Of a stretch of DNA of 58,963 bases, positions 48,689-56,622 are shown one piece after another. How positions within the stretch are numbered: position 1 is the first letter of the stretch; each line of letters starts with the position of its first letter. The stretch comes from Prochlorococcus sp. scB245a_520K10 (lineage in GTDB: Bacteria; Cyanobacteriota; Cyanobacteriia; PCC-6307; Cyanobiaceae): NCBI GenBank assembly GCA_000634515.1, contig JFNU01000179.1, positions 1 to 58,963 of the forward strand. The letters are read 5' to 3'. A program made the translations under genes and the position numbers. Below the pieces are notes generated by a model. It saw only the letters and a program-made list of their open reading frames with translations. It had not been told where the DNA came from and ran no database searches.

Positions 48689-49232
48689 TAACAACTTACC
48701 CAGTTGGAGGCAAGATTTAAAATCTTCTAGAAAAAAAGAGGGCAAATCATCCTCTAATAGATGGATACAGCTTGCAACAGTCAGCGAAGAAAATGAGCCA
48801 AGATTAAGAACAGTTGTTTTCAGAGGATGGCATAAAGATAGTTCAATGATTATTTTTACAGATAGAAGAAGTGAAAAAATTGGGCATTTAAAATCCAACC
48901 CTAATGCAGAAATATTATGGTTCTTTTTGAAAACCAAATCACAATATAGATTCAAAGGAAAAATATATGAATTAATTGATAATAAAAATTATTGGGATTT
49001 ATTATCAGAAAAATCAAAATCTTCTTGGTTTTGGGGATCTCCTGGAGAGAAAATAAAGCCAAAAGTCCAATCTGAATATGAAATATTATCCAATTTTACC
49101 AAGTCAGAAAATTTTGTAGTTCTAATTTTTGAAATCGTTTCAGTAGATCTTCTTAAATTAGAACAGCCTGTTCATAAAAGATATCTTTGGGAAAAGAGTA
49201 AGAAATGGGAAAAAGTTGAAATTAATCCTTAA
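48681..49232 (+). CDS. Pyridoxamine-5'-phosphate-oxidase-related FMN-binding protein
   Basis: The 183-residue protein has the split-barrel pattern of the PPOX family: RWIQLATVSEENEPRLRTVVFRGW (about 27-50) with the FMN-contacting Arg-Thr, then IIFTDRRSEKIGHLKSNP (about 57-74), and a C-terminal LEQPVHKRYLWE. It belongs to the Pyridox_ox_2-like branch. Real pyridoxine oxidation is not certain; a flavin-dependent oxidoreductase is the safer statement. The gene is coupled to the ICMT-like gene. Confidence 0.83.
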   Translation: MPDNNLPSWRQDLKSSRKKEGKSSSNRWIQLATVSEENEPRLRTVVFRGWHKDSSMIIFTDRRSEKIGHLKSNPNAEILWFFLKTKSQYRFKGKIYELIDNKNYWDLLSEKSKSSWFWGSPGEKIKPKVQSEYEILSNFTKSENFVVLIFEIVSVDLLKLEQPVHKRYLWEKSKKWEKVEINP

Positions 49233-49306
49233 ATATTTCTAAATTGTATATTTAGGTTGAAAAACATATAGTGATCAGTCAGTTTTAAAAAAGAAGTATT
49301 ATTAAT

Positions 49307-49480
49307 ATGAATTTCTCAGAAATTCCAGAAAACCCTTTTATTTTTTTATCTTGGGTTACTGCTATAGGGCTATTTATAAGTCTTTCTGAAGCAACAATTA
49401 AGATAAAAATTGAGAAGAGAAACAGTTATAAGAAAAGGTTAGAACTAATAAATAACCTTTATCCAAAAAAATTAGCTTGA
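49307..49480 (+). CDS. Small membrane peptide, 57 residues
   Basis: The frame ATG to TGA encodes 57 residues: a short polar start (MNFSEIPENP), one hydrophobic helix (about 11-27) and a basic, Lys/Arg-rich tail (about 32-56). This positive-inside layout is typical of small thylakoid or plasma-membrane subunits. It lies 74 bp after the FMN-binding gene and overlaps the convergent DoxX gene by 9 bp at the 3' end. No known family is recognised. Confidence 0.6.
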   Translation: MNFSEIPENPFIFLSWVTAIGLFISLSEATIKIKIEKRNSYKKRLELINNLYPKKLA

Positions 49481-50023
49481 AGTATCTGAGAGTATGTTCT
49501 CTTGCAGAAATTGAAATAACCCACCTTTACTTGTTTCTTCTTTAACTTCGACTTCCTTAGTATTTTTTGATTTTGCTGAAGGAATGATTTCCTCTTCAAC
49601 TTCTGATTTCAAAATTCTGATAATGACTTCATCTAAGGAGAAATTACCAGGTCCTGTTAATGCAATTGAAGTTGCTGAAGCGAAATACAAAAGTAAAAGC
49701 TCTAGTAAGAAAATATTAAAACCTGAAGTAACAAGTGCATGATATATCGCCACAGAAATTGTTCCCACAATTGCCAAAGCCCCGAATCTTGTAGCTAAGC
49801 CGATAATTAGTAGCCAACTACCACCTATTTCAGAGAATGCTGCTATGTATGATAAAAATATTGGGAATGGAAGATGTAAAGGTCTGACAAAAGCATCAGC
49901 GAAATTTTCTATATTTGCTAATTTCTCATAACCGTGATGAATAAGAACAGTTCCAGTTATAACTCTAAGAATTAATAAAGCAGTATCTTTGCTAAACGAC
50001 TTGGTAAGAATTGTTGAAAGCAC
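49472..50023 (-). CDS. DoxX family membrane protein
   Basis: The 183-residue protein has four membrane segments. The DoxX pattern includes the first helix with LLILRVITGTVLIHHGYEKL (about 15-34), the loop RPLHLPFPIFLSYIAAFSEIGGSWLLI, and a third segment with ATRFGA. A polar C-terminal tail of about 40 residues, rich in Glu and Lys, is less usual. DoxX proteins are linked to thiol and redox stress, but the family is functionally broad. Confidence 0.88.
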   Translation of the reverse strand: MLSTILTKSFSKDTALLILRVITGTVLIHHGYEKLANIENFADAFVRPLHLPFPIFLSYIAAFSEIGGSWLLIIGLATRFGALAIVGTISVAIYHALVTSGFNIFLLELLLLYFASATSIALTGPGNFSLDEVIIRILKSEVEEEIIPSAKSKNTKEVEVKEETSKGGLFQFLQENILSDTSS

Positions 50024-50053
50024 TATAAAAAAATTATCCTTAAGTAAAAATAA

Positions 50054-50122
50054 CTAGTCACAGTGTCCATCGTGGATTAAACCGCAAAAGTCGCATCTAA
50101 TTAAGTATTTATACTTAGTGCT
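50054..50122 (-). other. Possible 22-codon Cys/His-rich mini-ORF without a standard start codon
   Basis: An open frame on the minus strand between two in-frame stops encodes RCDFCGLIHDGHCD at its end. The CX2C...HX3C arrangement resembles a zinc knuckle. No ATG, GTG or TTG is available in this frame, so either an unusual start is used or it is a remnant of a gene. It lies between the DoxX and photolyase-like genes. Confidence 0.25.
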
Positions 50123-50159
50123 CTAAGAAATTCTTTTTCTGATTAGGAATTCAACTAAG

Positions 50160-51362
50160 TTAAAAAAAATTTTTTGAATAATTTTCTAATATTCTCTGAT
50201 TGATTTTCGGAATATTTTCTTTAAATTTGAAAAACCCTTTTTTGGCGAATTTCCAAGCAAATAAATCTTCATCTCTAACAAGCTTAAAAATTTTTTTATT
50301 GTGTAAATTTTTAAACTCAGTTATGAAATCATAATTTTCTCCTACTCCAGGATAAATAATGTCTATTTCGTTGGTATTTTTAAAATTATTTTCCAGTGAA
50401 TAAGGATCAATCTGTTCAACATTATCAAAATCCTCAACAAATTCAGAGACCAAATCTTGTTTAAATTTCAAAACAGATTCAGACAATTTAATTTGTCTTT
50501 GTTCATTTTTTAAAAGGATAATAAATACTTTTTTATAGCTTGTAAGTAAATTTTTAAGGGTTGCAAGGTGCAGATCATTTTCAAACATAATCAGATTATC
50601 TGATTTAGGATACATATCATTTTTATAAATCTCATCTTCTAATGGTATTTGATTAGATTCTTCAAGAAAAATTTGTTGATTACTGATTTTTTCTGCATTA
50701 AATCTATTATTTGAAAATTTTCTGAGATTTGATGATGAAAAAAGATATTGTTTTCCCTTCGTTTGCAATCCTCCGACCCATCTCCAGCTAAGGAGATTAG
50801 ATGCAGCATCACCATCAAAAAGATATTTAAAGAAAAACTTTGCTCCCAATTGCCATGGAAGGCCTAAATTAAATATCCAAGTACTCGCAAACCACATTCT
50901 TGTATGGTTATGCAAATAGTTGTACTGCTTTAATTCATGGACCCAAGAATTAAAAAAATCTAATTCTGTATTGCCATTAATTGCACTTTCATATAGCTCA
51001 TAATCAAAATCGAGATTGTTTGCTGAAATAAAATTTCTCCAAACTTTAGGTCTATTTTCCATCCACCCTTTCCAGTAAACTCTCCAAAATATTTCTTCAA
51101 CAAATTTTGTTGAATTTTTGATTTTGTACTTACTTTTAATATCATGAATCAGATCATATTCCGATAAAATTCTATGAGTAATGAAAGGCGATAATTTTGA
51201 AACTGAACTTTCGTTATTTGGCCCAAAATCAAAATTTCTTAATTTTGCATAATCATTAATTTTGTATTTCGCAAAATTTTCCCAAGTATTTTGAGCTTTT
51301 AATAAAAATGACATTTTATGATAACTGTAAAAAATTTTTTTTTGTATTGATAGAAATTTCAA
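50160..51362 (-). CDS. Photolyase/cryptochrome-like protein with apparently swapped domain order
   Basis: The 400-residue protein begins directly with the photolyase FAD-binding helical domain (about 25-225). Its FAD-site phrases are YLHNHTRMWFASTWIFNLG (149-167), DGDAASNLLSWRWVGG (183-198) and KGKQYLFSS. The usual N-terminal antenna domain is absent there. The C-terminal 145 residues read as an alternating strand-helix domain starting NLIMFENDLHLATLKNLL (256-273), which resembles the WFRNDLRLHDN start of a normal photolyase. The end, DEDLFAWKFAKKGFFKF, resembles its antenna-domain end. The ATG at 51314 is an alternative start. It may repair DNA or sense blue light; this is inferred. Confidence 0.78.
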   Translation of the reverse strand: MKFLSIQKKIFYSYHKMSFLLKAQNTWENFAKYKINDYAKLRNFDFGPNNESSVSKLSPFITHRILSEYDLIHDIKSKYKIKNSTKFVEEIFWRVYWKGWMENRPKVWRNFISANNLDFDYELYESAINGNTELDFFNSWVHELKQYNYLHNHTRMWFASTWIFNLGLPWQLGAKFFFKYLFDGDAASNLLSWRWVGGLQTKGKQYLFSSSNLRKFSNNRFNAEKISNQQIFLEESNQIPLEDEIYKNDMYPKSDNLIMFENDLHLATLKNLLTSYKKVFIILLKNEQRQIKLSESVLKFKQDLVSEFVEDFDNVEQIDPYSLENNFKNTNEIDIIYPGVGENYDFITEFKNLHNKKIFKLVRDEDLFAWKFAKKGFFKFKENIPKINQRILENYSKNFF

Positions 51363-51460
51363 AAATTTGCCTGCAAATTAATCCTTAAAATTTTCTATTT
51401 CACTTTTAAGTAAATATGTTTGATTGAAGTATTTAATTTAAACTCCTAATCCGTACATTT

Positions 51461-51466
51461 TATACT
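51461..51466 (+). promoter_or_regulatory. Candidate -10 box TATACT upstream of the mini-ORF and ligase-like gene
   Basis: TATACT is one base from the sigma-70 -10 consensus. It would start transcripts near 51473, about 26 bases before the mini-ORF GTG and about 120 bases before the ligase-like gene. No strong -35 is visible, as is usual here. Confidence 0.4.
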
Positions 51467-51498
51467 CTTAAATCGCTCTCTGCGTAGGAGGATATTTA

Positions 51499-51573
51499 GT
51501 GGCCAATTACTTATTAAATCTAATTTTAATTTTCAACTCTTTATTTAAATGTTTTTTTCTAAAAGGTTTTTAA
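51499..51573 (+). CDS. Candidate 24-residue hydrophobic peptide with perfect Shine-Dalgarno
   Basis: A GTG-started frame is preceded by AGGAGG (51486-51491) at the optimal 7-base distance, one of the few perfect ribosome-binding sites seen in this window. The 24 residues (MANYLLNLILIF and on to FFLKGF) form a single short membrane helix. It precedes the ligase-like gene. It may be a leader peptide, a small membrane subunit or a chance frame. I do not recognise a family. Confidence 0.3.
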   Translation: MANYLLNLILIFNSLFKCFFLKGF

Positions 51574-51591
51574 ATATTTATCAAAATTATT

Positions 51592-52341
51592 ATGAATAAT
51601 TTATTAGTGAGAGATGTTAAGTATCTAGATGAACAATACAGAATAGGTAAAGGCATAATTTCGGATGGTGCATTTAAGCAACTTGAAAAGCTCTTTATTC
51701 CTGTTGATCCAGAACCTGACTTCTTTAATCAAAAAAATAATAAACTTTTGCCAAAATTAGCTAAAGAAAACTATAAAAAATTTTTGAAAAGTTTATTAAT
51801 AAAAACAAGATTAAGCATTCAACCAAAAATTGATGGCTGTGCTATTGCAATTAGATATAAAGATGGCAATTTTAATAAAGCTATTACAAAAAAAGGATTA
51901 GATGTCTCAAGCAAAATTAAACAAATTAAAAATGTCCCCGATTGTATTCCTATCAAACGAGATTTTCAAATTAGAGGTGAACTATACGCTACAAACCAAG
52001 TTGCCGGCATTTCCCAAAGAATTACAAGAAAATACCTCAATGATAAGAAAGGGATTGGAGAAAGTCTCCGCTTTTGCTGTTTCCAAATACTTAATGGAAG
52101 ACTTAATCAATACGAAACCCTTAACTATCTTAAAAAATGTGGCTTCAGCACCCCTGACAGTTACTTCACAAATAATACAAGCGAAATCCAAATATATAAA
52201 AAAAATTGGTTAGAGAGAAAAATATTTGCGAAATATCCAACTAATGGGATAGTCATTAAAATAAATAGTAGGAAACTACAGTTACTTAGAGAGAAAAGTT
52301 CATCTCAAAATAAAGAATGGCAATATGCAATTGAAAAATAA
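51592..52341 (+). CDS. Minimal NAD-dependent-DNA-ligase-like nucleotidyltransferase
   Basis: The 249-residue protein resembles only the first part of LigA. Residues 13-33 (DEQYRIGKGIISDGAFKQLEK) look like the LigA Ia NMN-binding region. The adenylation motif I is KIDG (79-82, lysine K79), motif III RGEL (128-131), motif IV TNGIVIKI (217-224) and motif V EWQYAIEK, which is also the last eight residues. The OB fold, zinc finger, helix-hairpin-helix and BRCT domains of a full ligase (about 670 residues) are missing. It could be an adenylyltransferase or a reduced ligase. The gene is intact, not a broken copy with stops. Confidence 0.75.
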   Translation: MNNLLVRDVKYLDEQYRIGKGIISDGAFKQLEKLFIPVDPEPDFFNQKNNKLLPKLAKENYKKFLKSLLIKTRLSIQPKIDGCAIAIRYKDGNFNKAITKKGLDVSSKIKQIKNVPDCIPIKRDFQIRGELYATNQVAGISQRITRKYLNDKKGIGESLRFCCFQILNGRLNQYETLNYLKKCGFSTPDSYFTNNTSEIQIYKKNWLERKIFAKYPTNGIVIKINSRKLQLLREKSSSQNKEWQYAIEK

Positions 52342-52449
52342 TATTAAATAGTACCTTCAAAAAGAGCTCACGATACTGACTTCCAGTATTTAGATTGGGT
52401 AAGTAAATAAATTTTGGTTAAATTCCAAAGCAATTTGCAAGATTCCTAA

Positions 52450-53379
52450 ATGACTGCCACTATTTCAAGACCTAAAATCTCTAACTGGGGAACATCTAAT
52501 ATTCCAAACCTTACAGGCAAAACAGCATTAATTACTGGTGCTAATAGTGGTCTTGGATACTACACCGCAAAGGCCTTAGTCGAAAAAAATGCTCATGTTG
52601 TCATAGCTTGTAGATCGCTTGAAAAAGCTAATCAAACCATCATAAAACTTAAAGGTCTTCATCCTGAAGGAATATTTACGCCTTTAGAATTAGATTTATC
52701 AGATTTAAAAAATGTTGTTGAAGTTCAGTCCAAAATTTTTGATGATTTTGAAAATTTGGATTTACTAATCAATAATGCAGGCATTATGCATCCGCCTAAA
52801 ACACTTAGTGCCCAGGGATATGAAATACAATTTGCAGTTAATCATTTAGCACACATGCTTTTGACCCTAAAGCTTCTTCCAATTATTGAAAAAAAAGAAG
52901 AATCGAGAATAGTGACTGTTACTTCTGGAGCACAATTTTTTGGCAAAGTTGGTTGGAATAATCTTAAAGCCGAGAACTATTACAACAAATGGGAATCTTA
53001 CTCAAATAGCAAATTGGCAAATGTAATGTTTGCTTTGGAACTAAATGAGCAATTAAAACACAAAAATATATTTTCTTTAGCTGCTCACCCAGGAATTGCA
53101 AAAACAAATCTCTTTACTGCTCAAAAACCTAAACCTAGTCCAATAGAAACATTCTCCTTGGAATTATTTAGCCCTATTTTTCAATCTGCTGAGATGGGCG
53201 CTTTACCTCAACTTTTTGCAGCTACTTCACCAGATGCAAGGGGCGGTGAACACTATGGCCCTAAATTTAATTTCAGAGGTCATCCAAAACTATCCCCCAC
53301 TTCTCCTTTCGCCATTAATAAAAAAGAAAGAAAAAATTTATGGGTAAAAAGCCTTGAAATACTTAGTATCTTTTTATAA
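52450..53379 (+). CDS. Short-chain dehydrogenase/reductase (retinol-dehydrogenase / protochlorophyllide-reductase-like)
   Basis: This classical/extended-type SDR has the cofactor motif TGANSGLGYY (about 29-38), NNAGIM (about 107-112) and catalytic YSNSKLAN (Y178 region, YxxxK). The family includes light-independent relatives of protochlorophyllide oxidoreductase and WW-domain oxidoreductases. The substrate is unknown. The length is 309 residues. The convergent small gene overlaps by 6 bp at the 3' end. Confidence 0.9.
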   Translation: MTATISRPKISNWGTSNIPNLTGKTALITGANSGLGYYTAKALVEKNAHVVIACRSLEKANQTIIKLKGLHPEGIFTPLELDLSDLKNVVEVQSKIFDDFENLDLLINNAGIMHPPKTLSAQGYEIQFAVNHLAHMLLTLKLLPIIEKKEESRIVTVTSGAQFFGKVGWNNLKAENYYNKWESYSNSKLANVMFALELNEQLKHKNIFSLAAHPGIAKTNLFTAQKPKPSPIETFSLELFSPIFQSAEMGALPQLFAATSPDARGGEHYGPKFNFRGHPKLSPTSPFAINKKERKNLWVKSLEILSIFL

Positions 53380-53640
53380 ATTTTTCGTTTTTACTAACTT
53401 TAGAAAATACTTCAAGATATGTAATTCACTCTCTGAGAGTTTCATAAATTCTGTTAAGGCATCATAATTTTTTTCATCAATTTTTTTGGACAGCTGAATA
53501 AAACTATCATGGTTTTCATTAACAAAACGCTCCGCAATCTGAGACGGAGTTAAACCTTGTTCAATTAATTCACCTGGAGCATTTTTCTCCCACTTTTCAT
53601 AAAACCAAGAGAACCAATATTTTGCAGTATTATCTTCCAT
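53374..53640 (-). CDS. Small conserved hypothetical protein, 88 residues
   Basis: The protein is soluble, helical and acidic/basic-mixed, beginning MEDNTAKYWFSWFYEKWEKN with four Trp/Phe-rich positions and a middle LTPSQIAERFVNENH. No catalytic motif is visible. It resembles short helical adaptor proteins found in picocyanobacteria, but I do not recognise a family. It overlaps the SDR gene end by 6 bp. Confidence 0.68.
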   Translation of the reverse strand: MEDNTAKYWFSWFYEKWEKNAPGELIEQGLTPSQIAERFVNENHDSFIQLSKKIDEKNYDALTEFMKLSESELHILKYFLKLVKTKNL

Positions 53641-53740
53641 TAATTAACTTTTCTTTGGCGAATTATATAAATAATGAAGAAAGATCTCATGATTGAATTA
53701 ACCCTTAAACACAATTAATATAAATGCAATTATAAATTTA

Positions 53741-55177
53741 ATGATAGATAATAATCATTCAAGTAAAAGAAAAAATATTAATCTTGTAATTGGATTAGGT
53801 AAATCTGGATTTTGGGCTGCAAAGTATTTGAAAAGCATCAATAAGAGAGTCATTGTTTGGGAAAGTAAAGATGGGATGGAATTCTTAGAAAGAAAAACAG
53901 AATTGGAGGAACTAGATATACTTGTTTATCTGAATAAAAAATTTGCATTTGAAGAAATTAAACCTTTTTTGAAAGAGATTGAATCTGTTGTTGTAAGTCC
54001 ATCAATACCTTATGACCATAAAACTATTATTGAATTAAAAAAAAAGGGAATTAAAGTAATTGGAGAAATTAACGTTGCATGGGAAATTTTAAAAGACACA
54101 AATTGGATAGGTATTACTGGCACTAATGGGAAAACTACTGTTACTCATTTACTAAGCCATATACTCTGCGATACTGGATTGTATGCTCCTTTTGCTGGAA
54201 ATATTGGTACACCTTTATGTAAATATGCTTACTCCAAAAAACACGAAAAAATTGATTGGGTTGTAGCTGAATTAAGCAGTTATCAAATAGAAATATCTCC
54301 AGAAGTAAAACCTAAAATTGGAATCTGGACAACCTTCACAGAAGATCATCTTGAAAGACATAAAACACTTGAAAACTATTTCAACATAAAAAAAAGCTTG
54401 CTAGAAAAATCAGATTTTAAAATTTATAATTATGACGATAAAAACCTAAGAAATCACTACAGTTCATTATCAAAAGGGGTTTGGATAACAACTAGTTTCA
54501 ATAAATCAAATTTTATTCAATGCGATTATTGGATAGATGATCAAGCATACATTTTTGAGAGAGGAAAGAGACTATTCAAACTTGAAGATTTTTCTCTAAA
54601 AGGAGTGCATAATCTTCAAAATCTTTTATTGGTAATAGCAGCAGCAAGAAAAGTTGGATTATCTGGAAAGAAGATTAAAGATTCTTTATCTAATTACAAA
54701 CAATTACCCCATAGGATGGAAACAATTTATAAAAATAATGATCTAGAAATAATTAATGATAGTAAAGCTACAAATTTTGATTCATCTATTGCAGGAATAA
54801 ATTCAATTGAAGGTCAAATAATAATTATTGCTGGGGGTAGATTAAAAGGCAATGAATATAGTAAGTGGATAAAAGTTTTAAAGAAAAAAGTTAAATCTGT
54901 TTTCCTTTTTGGAGAAAGCTCAAAAGTCCTAAAAATGGCACTTATTAATGAAGGATTTAAAAAAGATATTTTTGAATTTTCAGAACTCAAAGAGCTTTTA
55001 AATTTTGTTTTTCATTATTTACAAAATAATAGGGTTGGAACATTACTATTCTCACCTTCATGCTCAAGTTTTGATCAATTTAAAAATTATGAAGAGCGTG
55101 GAGATTATTTCAAGAAACTAATAAATGAAAAATTAAAGGTTAATAAATCCATTTTTTATTCAAATATCATTTCGTAA
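53741..55177 (+). CDS. murD: UDP-N-acetylmuramoyl-L-alanine--D-glutamate ligase
   Basis: MurD adds D-glutamate to UDP-MurNAc-L-Ala in peptidoglycan synthesis. The ATP-binding motif [13 protein letters not shown] is at about 126-138, LPHRME near residue 326 and the substrate-site [10 protein letters not shown] near 368. The N-terminal Rossmann opening [14 protein letters not shown] (16-29) is typical. The length is 478 residues. It is not grouped with ftsZ here, unlike in many bacteria. Confidence 0.95.
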   Translation: MIDNNHSSKRKNINLVIGLGKSGFWAAKYLKSINKRVIVWESKDGMEFLERKTELEELDILVYLNKKFAFEEIKPFLKEIESVVVSPSIPYDHKTIIELKKKGIKVIGEINVAWEILKDTNWIGITGTNGKTTVTHLLSHILCDTGLYAPFAGNIGTPLCKYAYSKKHEKIDWVVAELSSYQIEISPEVKPKIGIWTTFTEDHLERHKTLENYFNIKKSLLEKSDFKIYNYDDKNLRNHYSSLSKGVWITTSFNKSNFIQCDYWIDDQAYIFERGKRLFKLEDFSLKGVHNLQNLLLVIAAARKVGLSGKKIKDSLSNYKQLPHRMETIYKNNDLEIINDSKATNFDSSIAGINSIEGQIIIIAGGRLKGNEYSKWIKVLKKKVKSVFLFGESSKVLKMALINEGFKKDIFEFSELKELLNFVFHYLQNNRVGTLLFSPSCSSFDQFKNYEERGDYFKKLINEKLKVNKSIFYSNIIS

Positions 55178-55263
55178 TTTTCAGGTCGGTCATCACAACC
55201 CCCTTCCCACTAGCAAAAAATCACTTAATTAGTTAGATTTTGATTATAAATTAACTACTAGCA

Positions 55264-55584
55264 ATGAGTGAATCTAACAATTTACCTCAAGCAATAAGTC
55301 ATAAAAAATTAAGTTACTTGATGCTTAAGGCACAAAAGGATTCTCATTTTTCTGATGAATTAGCAGAAATAGAAAGCCCTGAAAAAAGAGAATTTGAAGA
55401 GTTAATAAATAATTGGGAAGCTTCAACTAAAAAAGTAGTTAATGAGTTATCAAAAAGAAAAGAGAATTTACTAAAAGATAAATCACCAAATTCGTTAATT
55501 GCTCTTGGTGCTATGGAAGTTCACCTCAACATGGCTTTGCAAGCCTTAAATGCATTTAATAAAGGAGTTGATGGGCAAAAGTAA
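55264..55584 (+). CDS. Small picocyanobacterial hypothetical protein, 106 residues
   Basis: The protein is fully helical-looking and highly charged with many Lys and Glu, without Cys or hydrophobic segments. The C-terminal part, NSLIALGAMEVHLNMALQALNAF, is the most hydrophobic and could pack into a helical bundle. No known domain is seen. It lies 86 bp after murD and 8 bp before the convergent pirin gene. Confidence 0.7.
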   Translation: MSESNNLPQAISHKKLSYLMLKAQKDSHFSDELAEIESPEKREFEELINNWEASTKKVVNELSKRKENLLKDKSPNSLIALGAMEVHLNMALQALNAFNKGVDGQK

Positions 55585-55592
55585 TAGATTAA

Positions 55593-56324
55593 CTATAAAG
55601 AAGGCATCGAAAATAATAGAAAATCTAGATCTTTTTCAGTATCTATAGAGACATCATCATAATCATTAACTTCAAATCCCAAGCCATCTCCAGACTCGAG
55701 ACATATATTTGAATGAGAGTCTTTACTTTTTAATAAAAGATTACCTTCTATTATTTGTATCCAATTATATTTATCGATTTTTAATGGAAATTTTTTTTCT
55801 TTAATAGGTTTATATTTACAACGCCATAAAGAGATATTTTGATTTAGAAAAAGCTTATTATTTTGACCGTTTTTGTAATTAAAAATAAGATTGTCCCACA
55901 ACTTTTCATTTAATGAAATTTGATCATATCGAGGTTTGATATTTTCTTTTTGAGGGTATATCCAAATCTGGAACAACTTACAGGTCTCATCTTCTTCATT
56001 CTTCTCGCTATGAGAGATTCCAGTACCTGCAGACATAACTTGAACTTCATCTTTATAAATTTTTCCAAGGTTGTTTAACGAGTCTCTATGAGTTATTGCT
56101 CCTTTTGTTACGACAGTAATTATTTCCATATTTGCATGAGAATGCGTATCAAATCCTGCATTAGGAGAAATAATATCTTCGTTTATAACTCTTATTTTCC
56201 CAAAATTATCCCATTTTGGATCTCTATGCTCCGCAAAAGAAAATGAATGCATCGAATTTAGCCATTCTCTATTTGATCTAAATCTTTCGTGCGATTTCCT
56301 TATTTTAATTATTTTCAAAGACAT
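55593..56324 (-). CDS. Pirin family protein
   Basis: The 243-residue bicupin has the pirin N-terminal signature FGKIRVINEDIISPNAGFDTHSHANMEIITVV (about 41-72). The metal-site His in THSH and the later E are present, together with GTGISHSEKNEE (about 100-111). The C-terminal cupin is weaker. Pirins are metal-binding, and some are quercetinases. The role in cyanobacteria is unknown. Confidence 0.93.
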   Translation of the reverse strand: MSLKIIKIRKSHERFRSNREWLNSMHSFSFAEHRDPKWDNFGKIRVINEDIISPNAGFDTHSHANMEIITVVTKGAITHRDSLNNLGKIYKDEVQVMSAGTGISHSEKNEEDETCKLFQIWIYPQKENIKPRYDQISLNEKLWDNLIFNYKNGQNNKLFLNQNISLWRCKYKPIKEKKFPLKIDKYNWIQIIEGNLLLKSKDSHSNICLESGDGLGFEVNDYDDVSIDTEKDLDFLLFSMPSL

Positions 56325-56411
56325 AAATTCTTAGAAATAAATATAGTGAATTTGTGTAAATTTAATATGTTTGAGAATTATAAATTATGAATAAGATAAA
56401 TTACTTTTTAT

Positions 56412-56540
56412 TTATTTATTAATTTTACTTTGTGCTTTATTTGCTTTATTAATTATTTTTTTTGCTTCTTCTCTTGTAGAACATTTTTCCGCCTCAACAT
56501 TTAAGTTTTTTAGTTTATTTAATTGCTTTGAAATTTTCAT
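56412..56540 (-). CDS. Very small Lys-rich hypothetical protein, 42 residues
   Basis: An ATG-to-TAA frame encodes 42 residues (MKISKQLNKLKNLNVEAE, then REEAKKIINKANKAQSK). The sequence is strongly basic and helical, with one Cys. It fills most of the 298-bp gap between the pirin and DUF1643 genes. Its codon use matches the neighbours, which supports a real gene, but without conservation data this remains moderate. Confidence 0.5.
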   Translation of the reverse strand: MKISKQLNKLKNLNVEAEKCSTREEAKKIINKANKAQSKINK

Positions 56541-56622
56541 ATAAGTTTGAATTACCAAGTAGAAATTAACACATATTTAATGGAATAGCTAAAAATACTG
56601 GTTTGCATTTGAGCCTTCCTAA

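Noticed and set aside
51592..52341. Decayed ligA pseudogene
   Set aside because: The frame has no internal stops, the key motifs are intact and the end falls at a natural domain boundary, so a broken copy is less likely than a reduced protein.
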